The translations under genes and the position numbers were made by a program. Positions 30,862 through 43,781 of a stretch of 64,000 bases of DNA are shown piece after piece. This DNA is from Stemphylium vesicarium (taxonomy: Eukaryota > Ascomycota > Dothideomycetes > Pleosporales > Pleosporaceae): the NCBI GenBank assembly GCA_004380135.1, contig QXCR01000069.1, positions 91,317 through 155,316 on the forward strand. The letters run 5' to 3'. The notes below the pieces were generated by a model, which worked only from the letters and a program-made list of their open reading frames with translations, did not search any database and had not been told where the DNA came from. Each line of letters begins with the position of its first letter. The stretch's first letter is position 1.

Positions 30862-33800
30862 GGCAGGTTCTGAATGATTTGGCAAGTTGTATAGTAGCAA
30901 GAGGGAGATATAGAGAGAGCGATGTCAAGGTATCGTGGAGAGGTAGGCCAAGTGAAGCGGGATATATATCAGAGTGGTAAGAAGAAGAAAGATTAGGTCT
31001 TCGAGGTACGAGGAGTGGTGGCGTTAGACGAGGCGTCAGATATGTCGTTGCTTTGGATGTAGGTTTGACGTGCTTCGGGGAGCAGGTAGATGTACGCCTT
31101 CACCAATGGAGTGGTAAGGAAGCAGGATGTCGTACAGAAGAAAGATGCAGCTAGATAGGCGATGGGACATGACAGCATCCAGTGAAGGCAAAGTGGTACC
31201 CGCCCACAGCTGCGCCAGGCAACATGTTGCGTGATGACGAACCTGTCATAGGGTCTATTTTACTAGCTCTGCCGCCGCAGTCGCGTGCGAGAATAGCAGA
31301 GCGATCTTACCTGTGCTTCTAAAGAGGCATTTTGAAGAAGCAGCTAGGGAGAATCAGCTTCGGGGAACCTTAATCCCTGCATCCGCTGCTGAGATCAATC
31401 GCGTTCAGGAAGCGTTGGAACTCGGTAAGAGGAGAGTGGCTGAGTTAGCGTGCAGGGGACCTTTCACTTCCCCAGTCGATCTGCAACCCGATTGGCGAGT
31501 CTAGACTTATCTGTGACGGCGTCCATTTTTCGGTCCTAGAGAGCAGGGCCATCCATCTCGATGCACCCGTTCGTGGATAGCGAAGGCGACGCCCCTGGCC
31601 TTGGTGTAGGCTTCGGTAGGTGACGAGACCCTGCATCGAGGGCAAAACGCGAACCAAGTTGGCCACGCAGCCGGCCCAATCGTTCACGATACATGTAAGC
31701 AATCCGGTGTCCTTCTGAGTAATGCAGACGAAGAGAGTAAAGTTAATCTGCAATCAATGAATAACCTTGTACATGTATTTCCAGATACGGCTGCGCGTCG
31801 TTTTCGCGGTCGCGCTCCGAGCGGCACTGACGCGGTCATTCTCGACGGGGTGGCGTTGAGCTCAGAGCCCCCCCACCCTTTTGCGACGGGTATACCTCAG
31901 CTCTCCGGTGAATCCGGTGAGTGCCCATGAGCCCATTGACCCAAAAGATGCTCCTGAAAACTCTGAAGGTGGGTGGCTGACGTGCGGTGGGCGGGTGCCT
32001 TGTGAGACAGGCTGCATCACCTGGCATTCCCGAACCACGCGGGTGGAACACATCCTGCATAACATGGCGTCAACCGGATTCATGATTCGATCCTGACCAT
32101 AGCATAGCTAGATAGAGCTAGCAGGAGGCTCTGCTTTCCCCATCCGAGCGTATGCCTAGTCCGCGCGGTTCCTGGCAACGCGCAGGCGTCTGCAGTAGCC
32201 TGTAGCAAAAGGTGAGGCCGAGATGCCTAACATACATGTGCATAACCGATGCATGGTTAATTGGATTATAGATGCAGCACAAAGCATGCATATGTGTGTT
32301 TGTGCGACGCTGCACAGCCGGAAATGCACGTCTCCCGACATGATTGAGTTCGAGGCCTCTGCAGCACATGATAGGCAGCGACTCGCTAGTTCCCAGCTGG
32401 ACCAACAGACCACGGTTTCGGTCCCAGCACAAGGCACAACGGGATGAGTCATGAAGTTGCCGTTTCTGTGTATAATAACGACAGCCGCGCACTGCGCGGC
32501 TACGCTGATAATCGTCGTTCTTGTGAAGCCGGATCAGGTCAATAAAGTGGAACCGTTGGGAAAAGGTGGGGTCAGGACGTGCGTCATGCTTCCAGGTCAG
32601 TGAACTAAACGCCCTGCCGATCGACGAACCTGGGTTCATACGGCCCAGACACCACAAAACATCGGTTATGTACGTCGAGGGGGTCGAGAACACATCTGCT
32701 TCGCCGCTATCCGCTCAATACAAGACGTGTATACGCATCGGCTGTAAGCTGCCATGTGTGGAGTGGTCCCGCCGCAATTGCCGCTCTCTGGCTGTGGCGC
32801 TGGGTTGAACCTGGAGCATGGCCAAAGGAATCGTTTCCATGGACCACTTTGCATAAGACATTTGGGACACCTGCGAGTCTCGCGCGGTAGCACACATCTT
32901 TTTCGTCATGACGGAATTTATTCCCTTGGTGTCTGCCAATTCGAGCAAAGCACGATCCATATCAAGGCAACCTCCCGGCATATCGCACCACCCGTTTTCG
33001 TGTTTCGCACCACTCTCGGTCAGTCGAGCAACAGCAGTCATATGTAAACTAACTTTTGCGCATCCTCCACTCCGTTGAGGCCCGCGTGACGGAACAAGGC
33101 TCGGGTCGAAGCCGTATGGGATCCAAAAGGCCATTACCACAGAACCACGAGATTCGAGCATGGCCAGATCTGGATTTTCTGACCGGTGAGAAGAGCTATA
33201 CCATGCACCAAATATAGCCGGCAGATGTCGGTATGCCGATTCTGCGGGTCAACGGTGATGGCGGACCGAAGACTAGGATATTTCACAGCGCTGTGTGAAT
33301 GGGTGAGGACGTGTGCAGAGACTCACCGATGAGGAACTCCTCGGCAGAAATGCGTACATGGATGGCAGTTGGCCATTGCTGGTGGGACCATCAACATTGT
33401 TCGCCTGAGAACGCTGAGGCTTTTCTTTTGGATCATCGAAACGCCACCACTAGGATTCTTCTGCTTGGTCTCGAAGCTATTCAGTCTGACCTTGGACTTT
33501 GTGACGATCGTTGCTTTCAGGTAGGCCATACTTCCCCTGTATTGCCGTTGTCCTCTCCCAGTGGCCAGCCGCGGAGCCAGTGGGTGCCGAAGTAAGGCCT
33601 TCGGTTGTGCAAGCTTGACACAACTGCGAACAGTGAGTATGGAAGGCATGGGCCGATCAGTCGGCCGTTATTATTCCTGTTCATCGCTCGAAAGCTACTC
33701 ATGGTATCTGGTGCTCAAAGCTCCCACGTTCAGCTGCCATCGGTATTGCCGTAAGGGCTGCAGTAGACGAGTGGACATTTTCCCCTAGTGTACCAAGTGG

Positions 33801-35253
33801 TGTGCTTCGTTACGACCTACCAGAACAAAGCAAAAGAGAGGAGCTGTTGCCACGTTAGCACCTCGTCCAAGGCACAAGATGTGATTGCATCGGAATCTGG
33901 AGAGGCCACCGATGAAGAGCGTGAGACGGGCCGCTACGTACCGGCAGTATGACGTGCAGTATCCCACCGATTCAGGAAGCGCGCTTGGATTGAAGAGGGT
34001 CGACCTGGGCCTGAGACCCTGGGTCTGACTGCAGCAGTAGCTTTCTGCGTCGTACACTGTCACAATATGTCGGCAATCGCGCGAGCAAGCATCAATTCAT
34101 CTGCAGGCCCAACCCAACGTACATGGAACAAGACCTGGTGTGTCACTCAGCTTGGTGTGATGGTGGCTGCAAGAGACCCTGTCCTGTTCAACCCTCGATA
34201 GTCGCCACATGCGGAAGCGGGGTAGAATGCTCATTGAATCTTGGTACTGACGTTGACATGTTCCGATAGAGTTTGAAGACATTTCACCTTTTCACCAAAG
34301 ACAATTGACAATAGCCATTATCGAGATTCTTTGCAGCCAATAGGTTCCGATACTGCATTGCTGCAGCAGGTGGCGCCTACACTCAGTCCAGGTCCCGCAA
34401 AAAACAAAGTTGAATCTTCCGGTGAATTGGACTTGGCAAGCATACAGCATTTCCTGAACGAAGACAATACCACCGAACTTGTTGCAGCGACCATCTAGAT
34501 GCATGTCAGGCAGCAGCGGGGACATTGATGCCGTGAAGTTTGGACATGGCGCCGCTGATGCTGAGCCATGGGCTGTAGCCATTGAGGTTAAAGGCCATGT
34601 GAGAAGTGTTGAGATGTTTCGAGGGCGGTGAGGCAATGCCTGTAGAATGTCATGTATCAGTTGCAGAAAGTGACGACGTAGAGTGCGCCATAGGCGGCCA
34701 CTGCATGAGAGGATTGCTGTTGAGCCATTACCTAAGCTCGTGGAACGCGTGCACGCATGCGCCGTGTGCGCCAGGTCGACATGGGAGGAAGCGATGCCCA
34801 CTGTACAACACAAGTCAAGTGCCCGGCAACCGCGGCAAGCGAACAAACCCAAATAGCCATGACCACCGGAGTGATATTAGAATGTGAATTACTACTTCCT
34901 ACATGAAGGACCAAAAGGCGGGGGAATAAGTATCGAAAGGCTAAGAAAACATACGAGAAGCTGTGTCATGTTGGGACCGTGTAGCCACAGACGTGATCCA
35001 AGGGCTAACACTGTCCGTTTAAAGATCAAAGGCCCCCAAGCTAAGAAGAAATGAAGGCCAACATGCGACTATATCCTTCAATGTCGGCAATGCACCAGCC
35101 GCCCATTACAAACGCCCGCAGCTGTGATGATGAGAAGATGTTTTGTCGGCTCTGTGAAAATCCGGTGCAAGCACGCTGGCCGCTGTAGCCCAAGACCGGA
35201 GTAGATGCAAAGTCCAGATGGTGGATGTGGATGCGAATGCTGGTTGAAGAGGC
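30862..35253. other. 4.4-kb gene-poor region
   Basis: No gene is convincing. A 61-codon minus-strand frame at 30993-31178 (MLSCPIAYLAASFFCTTSC) and a 63-codon plus-strand frame at 31313-31504 (KRHFEEAARENQLRG) have some coding character, but neither has a partner exon or recognisable domain. A 191-codon minus-strand frame at 32118-32693 and a 186-codon one at 34292-34852 look random (Cys-, His- and Arg-rich without pattern). Base composition is not AT-rich, so this is not obviously RIP-degraded. It could hold a decayed gene or a non-coding RNA. Confidence 0.4.
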
Positions 35254-36700
35254 TTAGGCGTCATCCGCGTCGTCTTGCAGCGTGCCACTCTGCTCCCGGT
35301 TCATGCGGGCTTCAATCTCCTTCAGTTGGCTTTCGCGTGCCAAGAGCTCCTGCCGCTTCTCGTTGATCTCGCGTTGCACCTTGACTTCGATCTCGCGCAG
35401 CTTCTCCTCCTCACGGCGCAGCTGTTCTTCCTTGAGGCGCACCGATTGGCTGGCAAGATCTTCGGGGTTCATCGACGAGTCACTTCTTCTTCAATTAGAA
35501 TGCAGTTCATACACAGGGGGGTTAAAAACTTACGCAGCAGCACCACCTTCGACACTCTTACTAAGCTTCTCGGTACGGTAGTTCTCGTATAGGAAGTCGT
35601 GGGTAATCTCCTTGAGATCGGCAAGATGGCTGTGGAGGAGAGCGCTTCGTACAGCCAAGAAGTCGGAGTGGCGGGGGTTGTCCACCTCAACGATACCCCA
35701 GGGGTACTGTCGTGCCCGTACCCGTCGGCCGTTGACCTCGACCGTATCTTCAGATCCGACAATGGCAAAAGGCATTAGGCCACGAAGCTCGGCGTTCTCC
35801 TCGACCGTGTCCTCGTCGTCCTCCTCGACATCGTATGGGAAGTTGTAGACAGGGATGCGGTAATGCTCAATATCCTCCATGACGAGCTTCTTCGACTCGG
35901 CGAGCTCGGCGGGTGTGAGAGAGTCGGCCTTGCCGATGACGGGGATGACGTTGCAGCGGGGAGATAGGCGCTTCATGAGCTCAATGTCGAGTTCACGCAG
36001 ACTAGGGGCGGTCAGCAGGAGTGTGCCAGATTATAGGGGGAGACATACCCGTGGCCGGTAGGTGTGATGAAGTATAGGAGTACGTGTACACGGTCGTCGC
36101 GGAACCGCGGGTTACGCTTAATACGCGATTCCTCTGCGAGAATGCCATCGTACTGTCGCTCGAGGTATCCGACGATCTCTGAGAAACTACGTCGACGTGA
36201 GCTTGCGTCGTGATGATGGCTACAACGTGCTTACCTAGCCTCGTTGTCGATCTGGTCTCCGAACCCGGGTGTGTCGACAATGGTCAGCGAGATGCGTGTA
36301 CCCTCTTCATCGAGTTCTGGTGCATGTTAGCAGCCGCGCCAGGGTTGGTCGCTGCAGTATTTACTGCCGACAAGCAAACGTACCGACAGTAATGGGCTTG
36401 ATCTTGACGCCCTCTTCGACATGTGCCGTTGTCGGGTCGTCAACCTCCTTGTGCCCGAGCACCTGCTTGCCGCAAAGCGTGTTGACAAAGGTCGTCCGGC
36501 CAGTACCCGAGGCGCCGCAGACCATCAGGCAGAACTGGATTCCCTTCTTGACATTCTTCTTTCTGCGCGTCTTGTTAAGCGCCTGGGGCATTGTTAGTGA
36601 CGCACATCAATGGCAAGCACGCGTGTGGGGGGGTAGGGCAGCATCGTGCGTGCCTGAGGAATGGAGACGTGGTGTCCGAGGGGGGGCGTACCGAAGACAT
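35254..36700 (-). CDS. Septin, Cdc11/AspA type
   Basis: Six exons: 36692-36700, 36384-36582, 36235-36316, 36049-36186, 35534-36001 and 35254-35488, giving 376 aa. The first exon encodes only Met-Ser-Ser. Septins are GTP-binding proteins that polymerise into rods and rings at septa, hyphal tips and infection structures. The P-loop is GASGTGRTTF (residues 26-35), with Arg in place of the usual Lys, a feature of the Cdc11 group. The G3 motif is DTPGFGDQI and G4 is GKAD. The septin unique element (HDFLYENYRTEKL) is followed by a C-terminal coiled coil rich in Glu/Arg/Lys (LKEEQLRREEEKLREIE). The last acceptor is a tandem NAG (35488 or 35485), changing one Arg. Confidence 0.95.
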
Positions 36701-37648
36701 GATGGGTTCTGAAGGGTGGATGTGATTCGTGTTGGTGGAATCGTGTGCACACAATTGAAGCCGCGGAAGACCAAGGTGAGACTGCGGGTTGAAGAGAGAC
36801 GGGGGATTGTCTGTGGTGTTGGAGCGGTGTCGTCGTGGAAATTTGGGGACGTTGGCAGCTGCTCCTGCGCGATGCGCGATGAAAGGGGGCTCGCTTGGGA
36901 AACACCCCGGTCGCAGCTCCTTCTTGGCGCGACCACTTGGCATCTGGCACCTGGCACCTGGCACCTGGCGCGACTACTTTGGGAATCATGTACAACCAGA
37001 GGGGAATATAACTCGTTGCGTGCGCCGAGACAAGTGAAAGAATGCTGATGGTAAGAACGGTAGCCTGGAAGCTTATGGCTGTCTCGACACCCTTCTCTTA
37101 CTCTGGTCATGTACCTTTCTGACTGCCGATAAGGGACCCGTATCTCCTCAGCACGTACTTGCTCCCGAATCGATTATGAGCACGAATACTAATCCAAACC
37201 ATGTGCAAATATCACGTCTTCCTCACACGCTCGAGGAATTCACACCTTGAATCTTAAGTAACAAGCCTGCGCTGCAGTACATGGTGCCTTGTAGGCCGGA
37301 AGTCGTGATTGCCGCAATCGGCTTAGCTCCCGCTTTATGGGGAAAGAGCTAGGCGTAGGCGGATGACATGGTGAGGAGCTGTGACCTTGGAGCAAGGCCG
37401 TGGACCCTCAATATCGCCCTCACCACCAGCTGTCTTGCTATTCACCTCCCCTAAACCTCAGTCGCTGCTGAGAACATGGGCCTAGTATGCGTCCACGAGA
37501 ACTCATAACGCCATCTGCGCCGTTTGTAGGCCGCTTTGCACTTGCACTTTCTGCACCCACGACACCATCCACCTCCGCATAGCGGCAGCTACCGCCCCAC
37601 CTGACTACTCGAAACATCCCATAAACCGCCTATTCTCTGACAACGACG
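36701..37648. promoter_or_regulatory. Divergent promoter region, septin and PROPPIN
   Basis: About 950 bp between divergent start codons. It contains a short tandem of the 7-mer ctggcac at about 36,938-36,969. No frame is supported. Confidence 0.5.
36938..36969. repeat. Short 7-bp tandem repeat
   Basis: About four units of ctggcac/ctggcat in the septin upstream region. Function unknown. Confidence 0.7.
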
Positions 37649-38921
37649 ATGAATACCAGACCTATTCTCGACTCGGATACCGGGCCCTTTGTTCTCTCGG
37701 CTTCCTTCAACGCCGACTGCTCGCACTTTTCTGTCGCACTGGAGACGGGATTCCGCGGTATGATGTCTTGATGCCCTTTGCTACCAACAACTAACAGCCG
37801 AAGTCTTCTCGGCCAAAACGTGCGAGGAAAAGATTGCTAGAGGTACGTCTGACGGCTTTCTAGTGGTCATTCCATGCTAACACCCCACAGAGGTCGGCGG
37901 CGGCATCGGCTGCGCAGAGATGCTCGGGAACAAGAGTTACATCGCCTTGGTCGGAGGAGGGAAACAGCCCAAGTATCCCCAGAACAAGGTGCGTCCCAAG
38001 GACTCCCACTGCACCATAGTCAACGACACTGACATCATCTACGAGGTTCAAATATGGAACGACAAAACCGAGCGCTTCACCACCGCCGTCGAGTTCAAGA
38101 CGCCCGTACAGCGCGTGCGCCTGTCGCAAACCCACATGATCGTCGCCCTGCTAAATTCAGTATCCATATACAAGATGAAGGTACCACTGGCCAAGACGGC
38201 CGAGTACGAGACGGTCAATAACCCATTTGGGCTGTGTGAGCTGGGCACAAACATTGTCGCCTTTCCTGGTAGGGCAGCAGGACAAGTCAAGATATTCGAT
38301 CTAAATACCAGCAACGTCAGCATCATCCCCGCACACGAAAGTCCGCTACGTGCAATCGGAATAAGTAGGGACGGCCATCTCATAGCCACGGCTAGTGAGC
38401 AGGGCACCATCATACGCCTCTGGTCATTTCCCTCGTGCACCAAGCTAGCAGAGCTTCGTCGTGGTGTCGATCCCGCCGCCATCTTCTCCCTCGCTTTCTC
38501 GCCCGACGGCTCGACGCTCGCTGTAACGTCTGACAAATCCACGCTCCACATTTACGACCTCAAGACTGCGACTGCCGCCTCTCAAGCCGATGCCACGCAC
38601 CACAAGTACGGCATCCTATCCAAGATACCGCTTCTGCCCCGCCAATTCTCCGATACATATCCTACCGCCACTGCGAAATTTGAGATGGGCGAGGAGCCTT
38701 CTTCTTGGGGTCCCCACGGCAAATCTGCTACACTCAGCGCTGGTATTCCAGGCGTACCTGGGGGCAGACCCACAAAAGGTTTAATCGGATGGTTGGATGC
38801 CGAAACCATACTCGTTCTCGGCGCAGGACAGGACGCTCGATGGGAGCGTTTTATCATGGGGCCGGATGACAAGGGGAAAAAGTGCATCGTCGCCAACGGC
38901 TGGAGACGGTATATCGATTAG
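37649..38921 (+). CDS. PROPPIN, WD-repeat phosphoinositide-binding autophagy protein (Hsv2/WIPI3-4 type)
   Basis: Three exons, 37649-37757, 37798-37842 and 37891-38921, give 394 aa. PROPPINs are seven-bladed beta-propellers that bind PtdIns3P and PtdIns(3,5)P2 on autophagic and vacuolar membranes. The diagnostic FRRG-type motif reads LRRG, in LAELRRGVDPAAIFSLAF. WD-like blades include SPLRAIGISRDGHLIATASE, with GTIIRLWSFPSC just before the motif, and STLAVTSDKSTLHIYDL after it. The start MNTRPILDSDTGPFVL is followed by a blade-1 segment LSASFNADCSHFSVALETGF. The Leu-type motif and length favour the Hsv2/WIPI3-4 branch over Atg18; this subgroup call is less certain than the family. Confidence 0.92.
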
Positions 38922-39951
38922 TAGGAGACGACACGAGTTCAAGGACCGACTGTGCTTTCATGTCATAATGAAAGACGTGAAGTCGAATTTCAAATGGATG
39001 GAGACTGGGTTTTGACTATTCATACTTGAGGACATGTTGATCAGAGTGGCAATCCTAGGACTTTTATTGACTTTTGTTCGCCGGGAAAGGCGTTGATGGT
39101 ATTACTAGGCCTTCTGATACCCATGATAGAATTAGAATCGAACCCTTGGGTGAAAATTCCCATTACTTGTATATTCAACGCATAGAAGAATCGCAAGGTA
39201 TATCTTTCACTAGTTGTCCAAGTAGTATTTGTGCTAGTTAAGTTACACCCTTGTTGTCCCAACGTGTCCTCTCTCTTTCTCCCAGGAGAAAACGAAAAGA
39301 GGGTAAAATGGACGACTGACTTGAGGCGACAAACACAACCACGCAGATGCGAAGCAAAGCAAACGAACAATACTAGTAGGAAGATTTATATGTAAAATTA
39401 ACCTAGTTTGTATAAAACGAAGTAGAAAAAAAAGAGAACAACCAACTAAACAAGGAGGATAGAGGAAACTTTCGGGGTATCGTTTGCAGAAGATTGTTTG
39501 TATACAGCCCGCAAATAAAAGACGCAACAAATGCAAGAAGGAAGGGCCACCAGGACGGCTTGCGGTCGAAATGGGAGAGAAGGAAACGACAAGTCAGCAG
39601 CAAGTATACCAAAAAAAAGAGAGTGAAAAAGAGAGACAAAGAAAACAAGACGCCCGACGCGGGTTTTTCTATTTCGAACGCAAGGCCGTGCTCTTCTCCA
39701 AATTTTGCCATGTTCTTCTTCTTCTTCTTCGTTTTCATCTTCTCCGTATGTTCGCTGGCCTAGCATGGCCAGAAAACAAGAATCCACAGCGGAAGATGGT
39801 CGACCATTGCCCGCAAAAGAGAAGAGAAGATTCATGTGCAACCAAGTTCGAGTGTTTACACACGAAATGTGAAAGTGACATCAAGGAAATGTTTCGTAGG
39901 CGGGGTCGTCAGAAAAGCGCGCAGGCCAGAAAAGAACCAGTCTTCTCCTTC
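38922..39951. other. Convergent intergenic region, no gene seen
   Basis: About 1 kb between the PROPPIN and Sho1 stop codons. Low-complexity A/G-rich sequence (39,600-39,650) and T/C-rich triplets (39,715-39,735) create spurious frames. No gene is supported. Confidence 0.5.
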
Positions 39952-41032
39952 CTATAGCAGGATGAGGTAATTACTGGGCGCTATACCTGTCTCGCCATTT
40001 GGCTTCTTGGCCTGCCACCACCGCCCGCTGACATCGGAAACCTCGAGTATGTCGTGCTTCTGGAAGCTGATCTCGTTGGCATCGTCTGGGTTGGCCTCGT
40101 AGCTGTAAATGGCCTTTGCGCGGTATGGGTACTCGATGGAGGCTTCTTGTTGGGGCTCCTCTTGTGTTGGTGTTTGCGCGTTGTTGTTCATGCCGCCCCC
40201 AAATGGTGGCGCCGATGAGTTGCGGCCCGTGGCGCCAATGGGGCCCCCTGGGTATCCTGATACGGGAGACGAGGTTTCGAAACCGTTTAGCTGCGCCGAT
40301 GTGTACATTTGCGGGGGAATGTTGGCATTCTGCGTCTCCGGGCGGTTCGTGTAGCCGTTGGAGATTGGGCGCGATGAGCGGGAGCCTGGGTGCTCCTTGT
40401 GCAGGGCATACGAGTCGACAAAGGTGCGGTGGCTGGCTTGCGGTTGCGATCCGTAGTAGAAGATCCAGACAATCTAGAGAATGTCAGCCGTGGGGCTTGC
40501 ACCTGGGGGGGCTAAGTATATATGCCTTACTGCAATCATGGAGAGAAGGATGTAGCCGGCGGCTGCGGCCTCGAAGGGAGCGACGGGAGAATATACAAGC
40601 GAATTGACGGAAGAAGTGGTAAAGACCAGTCCGGCGGCAAGGAAGCCCACAATCTGTCTCAATCAGCAAAGTGCGTTTCCATAGTATTGTGTGCCAGTTG
40701 CCACCTACCGCTACATGATAGGTCCGCTCAGCATCCGAGGCGACAGTGACAGTGACGCCGACGATGCAGAAGAACATGAAAACCAGGGTCCACCATGCGA
40801 AGTTGGGGAAGCCGCCGTGAATGGCAGATATTATGGAGCTGACAAAGGCGATGATCCAGGCAAGCTGCACACGACGTCAGCCATCAGTATCACGGTAGGG
40901 CGCGGAAAGCCAGATGCCGTGAGGGGGGATACTCACGATGCCGATAGATATGGTGGCCAGCGCAAAGGGATCTCCGACGATGCGGCCGAAGCTGAAGCCC
41001 GACGATCTCTGACCGTAGCCTCCGTTTTCCAT
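39952..41032 (-). CDS. High-osmolarity signalling protein Sho1
   Basis: Four exons, 40937-41032, 40709-40864, 40531-40653 and 39952-40473, give 298 aa. Sho1 is a plasma-membrane scaffold of the HOG osmostress MAP-kinase pathway. It binds the MAP2K Pbs2 through its SH3 domain. Four transmembrane helices occur in the first 130 residues (IVGDPFALATISIGILAWI, FAWWTLVFMFFCIVGVTVTV, IVGFLAAGLVFTTSSV, AAAGYILLSMIAIVWIFYYG). A Pro/Gly/Asn-rich linker leads to the SH3 domain: AKAIYSYEANPDDANEISF, HDILEVSDVSGRWWQAK and GIAPSNYLILL. An in-frame ATG at 41074 would add 14 residues; the choice is uncertain. Confidence 0.95.
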
Positions 41033-42707
41033 TTTGCGTAGTGAAGGAGAGCCCAGCGAGCCGTAAGCGGGCATATGACGGTCGGTAGTAAGCGGGGGAA
41101 AGGGGCGATTAATGGATGCAGTATTATGGGGGGTGTATTTGTGGCTGTGGTTGTGGTTGTTATTGTCGCGGGGGTGAGCAAAGAGAGTGAATGCGCGCAG
41201 TCAATGTGTGTGTGGTCCTACGGCTACGGGCAGGCAGGCTGAGAGGGCAATGGAAGTAGTATATTTGGTCTTGGGCGGTGCAGCGAACGGGTGCACAGGG
41301 CGCAAGCAGCGGGAATGCGGCGGCCAGTGAACAGCAACAGTCAACTGCAGAGGGTCGAGTTGTTTGGGACGGCGGCTGCGAAAATGGACGAGACAGCAGC
41401 GACTTGTGGGTGTCGAGGACCTTTTGGGACTTCGGTGTCGCCTGCGAGAGATGCGACGGTTTCAAATTGGATTCCTAGTCCTTCTCCATTGGCCGGTCGA
41501 TTGTCAAGGGTCGGGGATTGCGGCGGGTCCCACTTTGGCAGATTAAAATGGCACCGCCCGTCAGCCAAAGGTCTGGACAGAACACGCGCGTCTAGTGCAT
41601 TAGTGCCAGGACGACGCCCGTGATGCCGCCGTTGTTTTTTGCGACGTGGACAGAGGACAGAGAGGACTGACGCTGATGCTCATGCTGATGCAGTACTTGC
41701 GCTCCCGGCTGATCAGTGTTGAGCCGACGCTGAATGTGAAAACGCGATTGTTGTTTTGCCAGTCCGCAGCCTGCGCGCATCATGGCTAATTGGCTGACAG
41801 GAAGGGATGGTAGGATACGACTGGGTTTGCTCGTATACTCTCTCTTCCTTTCACAGAGGGTAGCCCCGCTTGAGAATAGCTGCGCTTTAATTATCTTCAT
41901 TTACCGACTCTGTTCCGACTGGTCCAGCGCGTCTGTCATTGTACTGTCGTCGTCAGGTTCCGTGGTACCTAGCCACACAGTTGATCATGTGTGCAGTAGC
42001 GTGGTTCCCCGACAATCTTGCCCATCTCGGCGCCATGACGCTTCGGGCCTCGCGAGAGGATCCGAGACGATGCTGAAACGCCGTGCTACGGCATGGCTCC
42101 CTCCGCAGCCCTACAGCACATCACCTCGACATCATACAGCATGGCCAGCGCTTAGCAAGCTTCTTCATGTTTGACTATTCTGCTTCATGACATGGCAAAC
42201 TGTTTCCGACCAGCCTGAAGAAATCGTCATATTCGGCCGACCAAAGTTTATTGTGCGGTACAGGGCATCCGGTGTTGGTTGCAGCCGACGCAGGGTGTCC
42301 ATTTTAGCACAGAGGTGAAGTTTCCCGTGTTTGTAGAGACACTTATCTGACTGCCATGTCACTGCTGATCTCGAGCTGCCGAGTCGACAAGGTCGTCATT
42401 TGAGCTGCTGACACAATTTGCGGTGATGCGTACGTCTCCAAATCTCGTCATGACAAAATCTCGAGTTTGGGCATCCGTGGCGTTTGGAAGCAGCTGGCAT
42501 CTGTCAGAGAGGCTTCAGACAATGTACCGTTTGCAACCTGGTGGGTCGCATAAAGTCGACATACCTATTAAACACATGCGACTGCCCAACTTCAGGCAAA
42601 AGAGTTCCTGCCTCAGCTTCATTCAAGGGGGCTGCCCTCGGGACTCGGTAATTCCTTTTCACTGTTCCACGTTGCTCAACGTGTTGTTGCGACAGGACCG
42701 ATAGTTT
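41033..42707. other. Intergenic region, no gene seen
   Basis: About 1.67 kb upstream of Sho1. A 130-codon plus-strand frame at 41782-42174 lacks any pattern. No RNA gene is recognised. Confidence 0.4.
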
Positions 42708-43447
42708 TCACAACTCCCCATCCGACGAGTCTTCTTCTTCTTCTTCTTCCTCTGTATCATCCTGTTCTGCTTGTTCTTGTTCTCCGTGCGCTCCTTCCTC
42801 GTTGTCGGGCCGCCGTCTGTACTCCTCCCTCACGAGCGTCCGCAGAGCCTTGGTAAGTCGCTCGTTGTAGTCCACCCAGCACCGACCAGCACCAAGAAAC
42901 ATGACCTGTTTGTATCTTTGGTTGATGAGTCCGTTCCTCCTCCGCAGCTCGGAAATCTTGAGCGCTTGCTGCAGTTGGCGGTCTTCGGCTTCTGCGATGC
43001 GCGGTCGCAGTGCGGCAAGTTTGGTGAAACCATCCGTGGAGGGTATTTGCTGGTCTTGGAGAGCCTGGAGTTGTGAAGCGGTTGTCGCGAAGCTAGTAGC
43101 ACGATCCACGACCAGTGCCGTCTTTTGGGGCGTGTCGATGGGAGGGCTCTCTGTGTAGTCGTCGTCTTGGGGCTTGAGGACGTCTTTGTGCTTGCTCACT
43201 TGCTCGGTTAGCCCATGCTACAAACAAGCCATTGGTTGTGCATACAGAGTTCATTGGCCTCGTTCAGTAGCGCTGTCTTGCCTGCCAGCTGCTGCAGTAA
43301 GTGCTCAATCCTGTGTATTCTGTCGGGAACCGTCTTCGGCCTGTCCTTGGTCTGTTCCTGAGGGCCTCCTAGAACATACTCCAGGCGATCCAGCCGTGAC
43401 TCCAGTAATGCGAACGTAAACAAGACAGCCTCCTCGTACTCGTCCAT
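42708..43447 (-). CDS. Dynactin p24 subunit (RO-10/DCTN3-like)
   Basis: Two exons, 43246-43447 and 42708-43198, with a 47-bp intron give 230 aa. The protein is almost entirely helical. It begins ALLESRLDRLEYVLGG, comparable to the LExR...VYGPGG start of p24. It ends in the region YKQVMFLGAGRCWVDYNERL, which parallels the LSKQFVQWDELL segment of the animal subunit. The C-terminus is a long acidic tail of Glu/Asp. p24 sits in the dynactin shoulder and anchors p150 and p50. In Neurospora the counterpart RO-10 is needed for nuclear distribution. The assignment rests on helical pattern and these two motifs. Confidence 0.65.
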
Positions 43448-43781
43448 GGCGGTTGTGGATTGCCGTATATGTTGGCGCGATGCAGAGGCGGATCGCGTAC
43501 CTGCCCAGCAGCCCTAGGCGGAGCGGAGCGTTGTGACTAGCGGGCGGATATCCGCTTATCTCTCCCGAACGCGCCCCGGACTTGGTCACTGAGAATCTGG
43601 AGCATGACATCGACACCAGACGTCAGCGGGACCCTCAAACCTCGCCTGCCACTGTCAGCTAGAGCATCCCTTATCGCACGAGCTGAGCGCCCCCGATTTT
43701 CTGACATTAATAGTGGTGCCGTCTGGCTTCGCCGTATGCGCGCGCAATAACACGCACCCAACACTGCACACCCTGGAAAGC
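43448..43781. promoter_or_regulatory. Divergent promoter, dynactin p24 and amino-acid transporter
   Basis: A 334-bp region between two start codons, GC-rich, without a clear TATA element. Confidence 0.5.

Noticed and set aside
32118..32693. 191-codon minus-strand frame
   Set aside because: No domain, signal or periodicity; composition is typical of a chance frame in moderately GC-rich DNA.
34292..34852. 186-codon minus-strand frame
   Set aside because: Rich in Cys, His, Leu and Thr without order; no exon partner.
39100..39180. Possible tRNA because of gggttcgatt on the minus strand
   Set aside because: The T-loop-like sequence is not supported by an acceptor stem, D-arm or anticodon arm at the right distances.
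39403..39957. Frames of 111-157 codons on both strands
   Set aside because: They arise from A/G- and T/C-rich low-complexity sequence in the convergent intergenic space.
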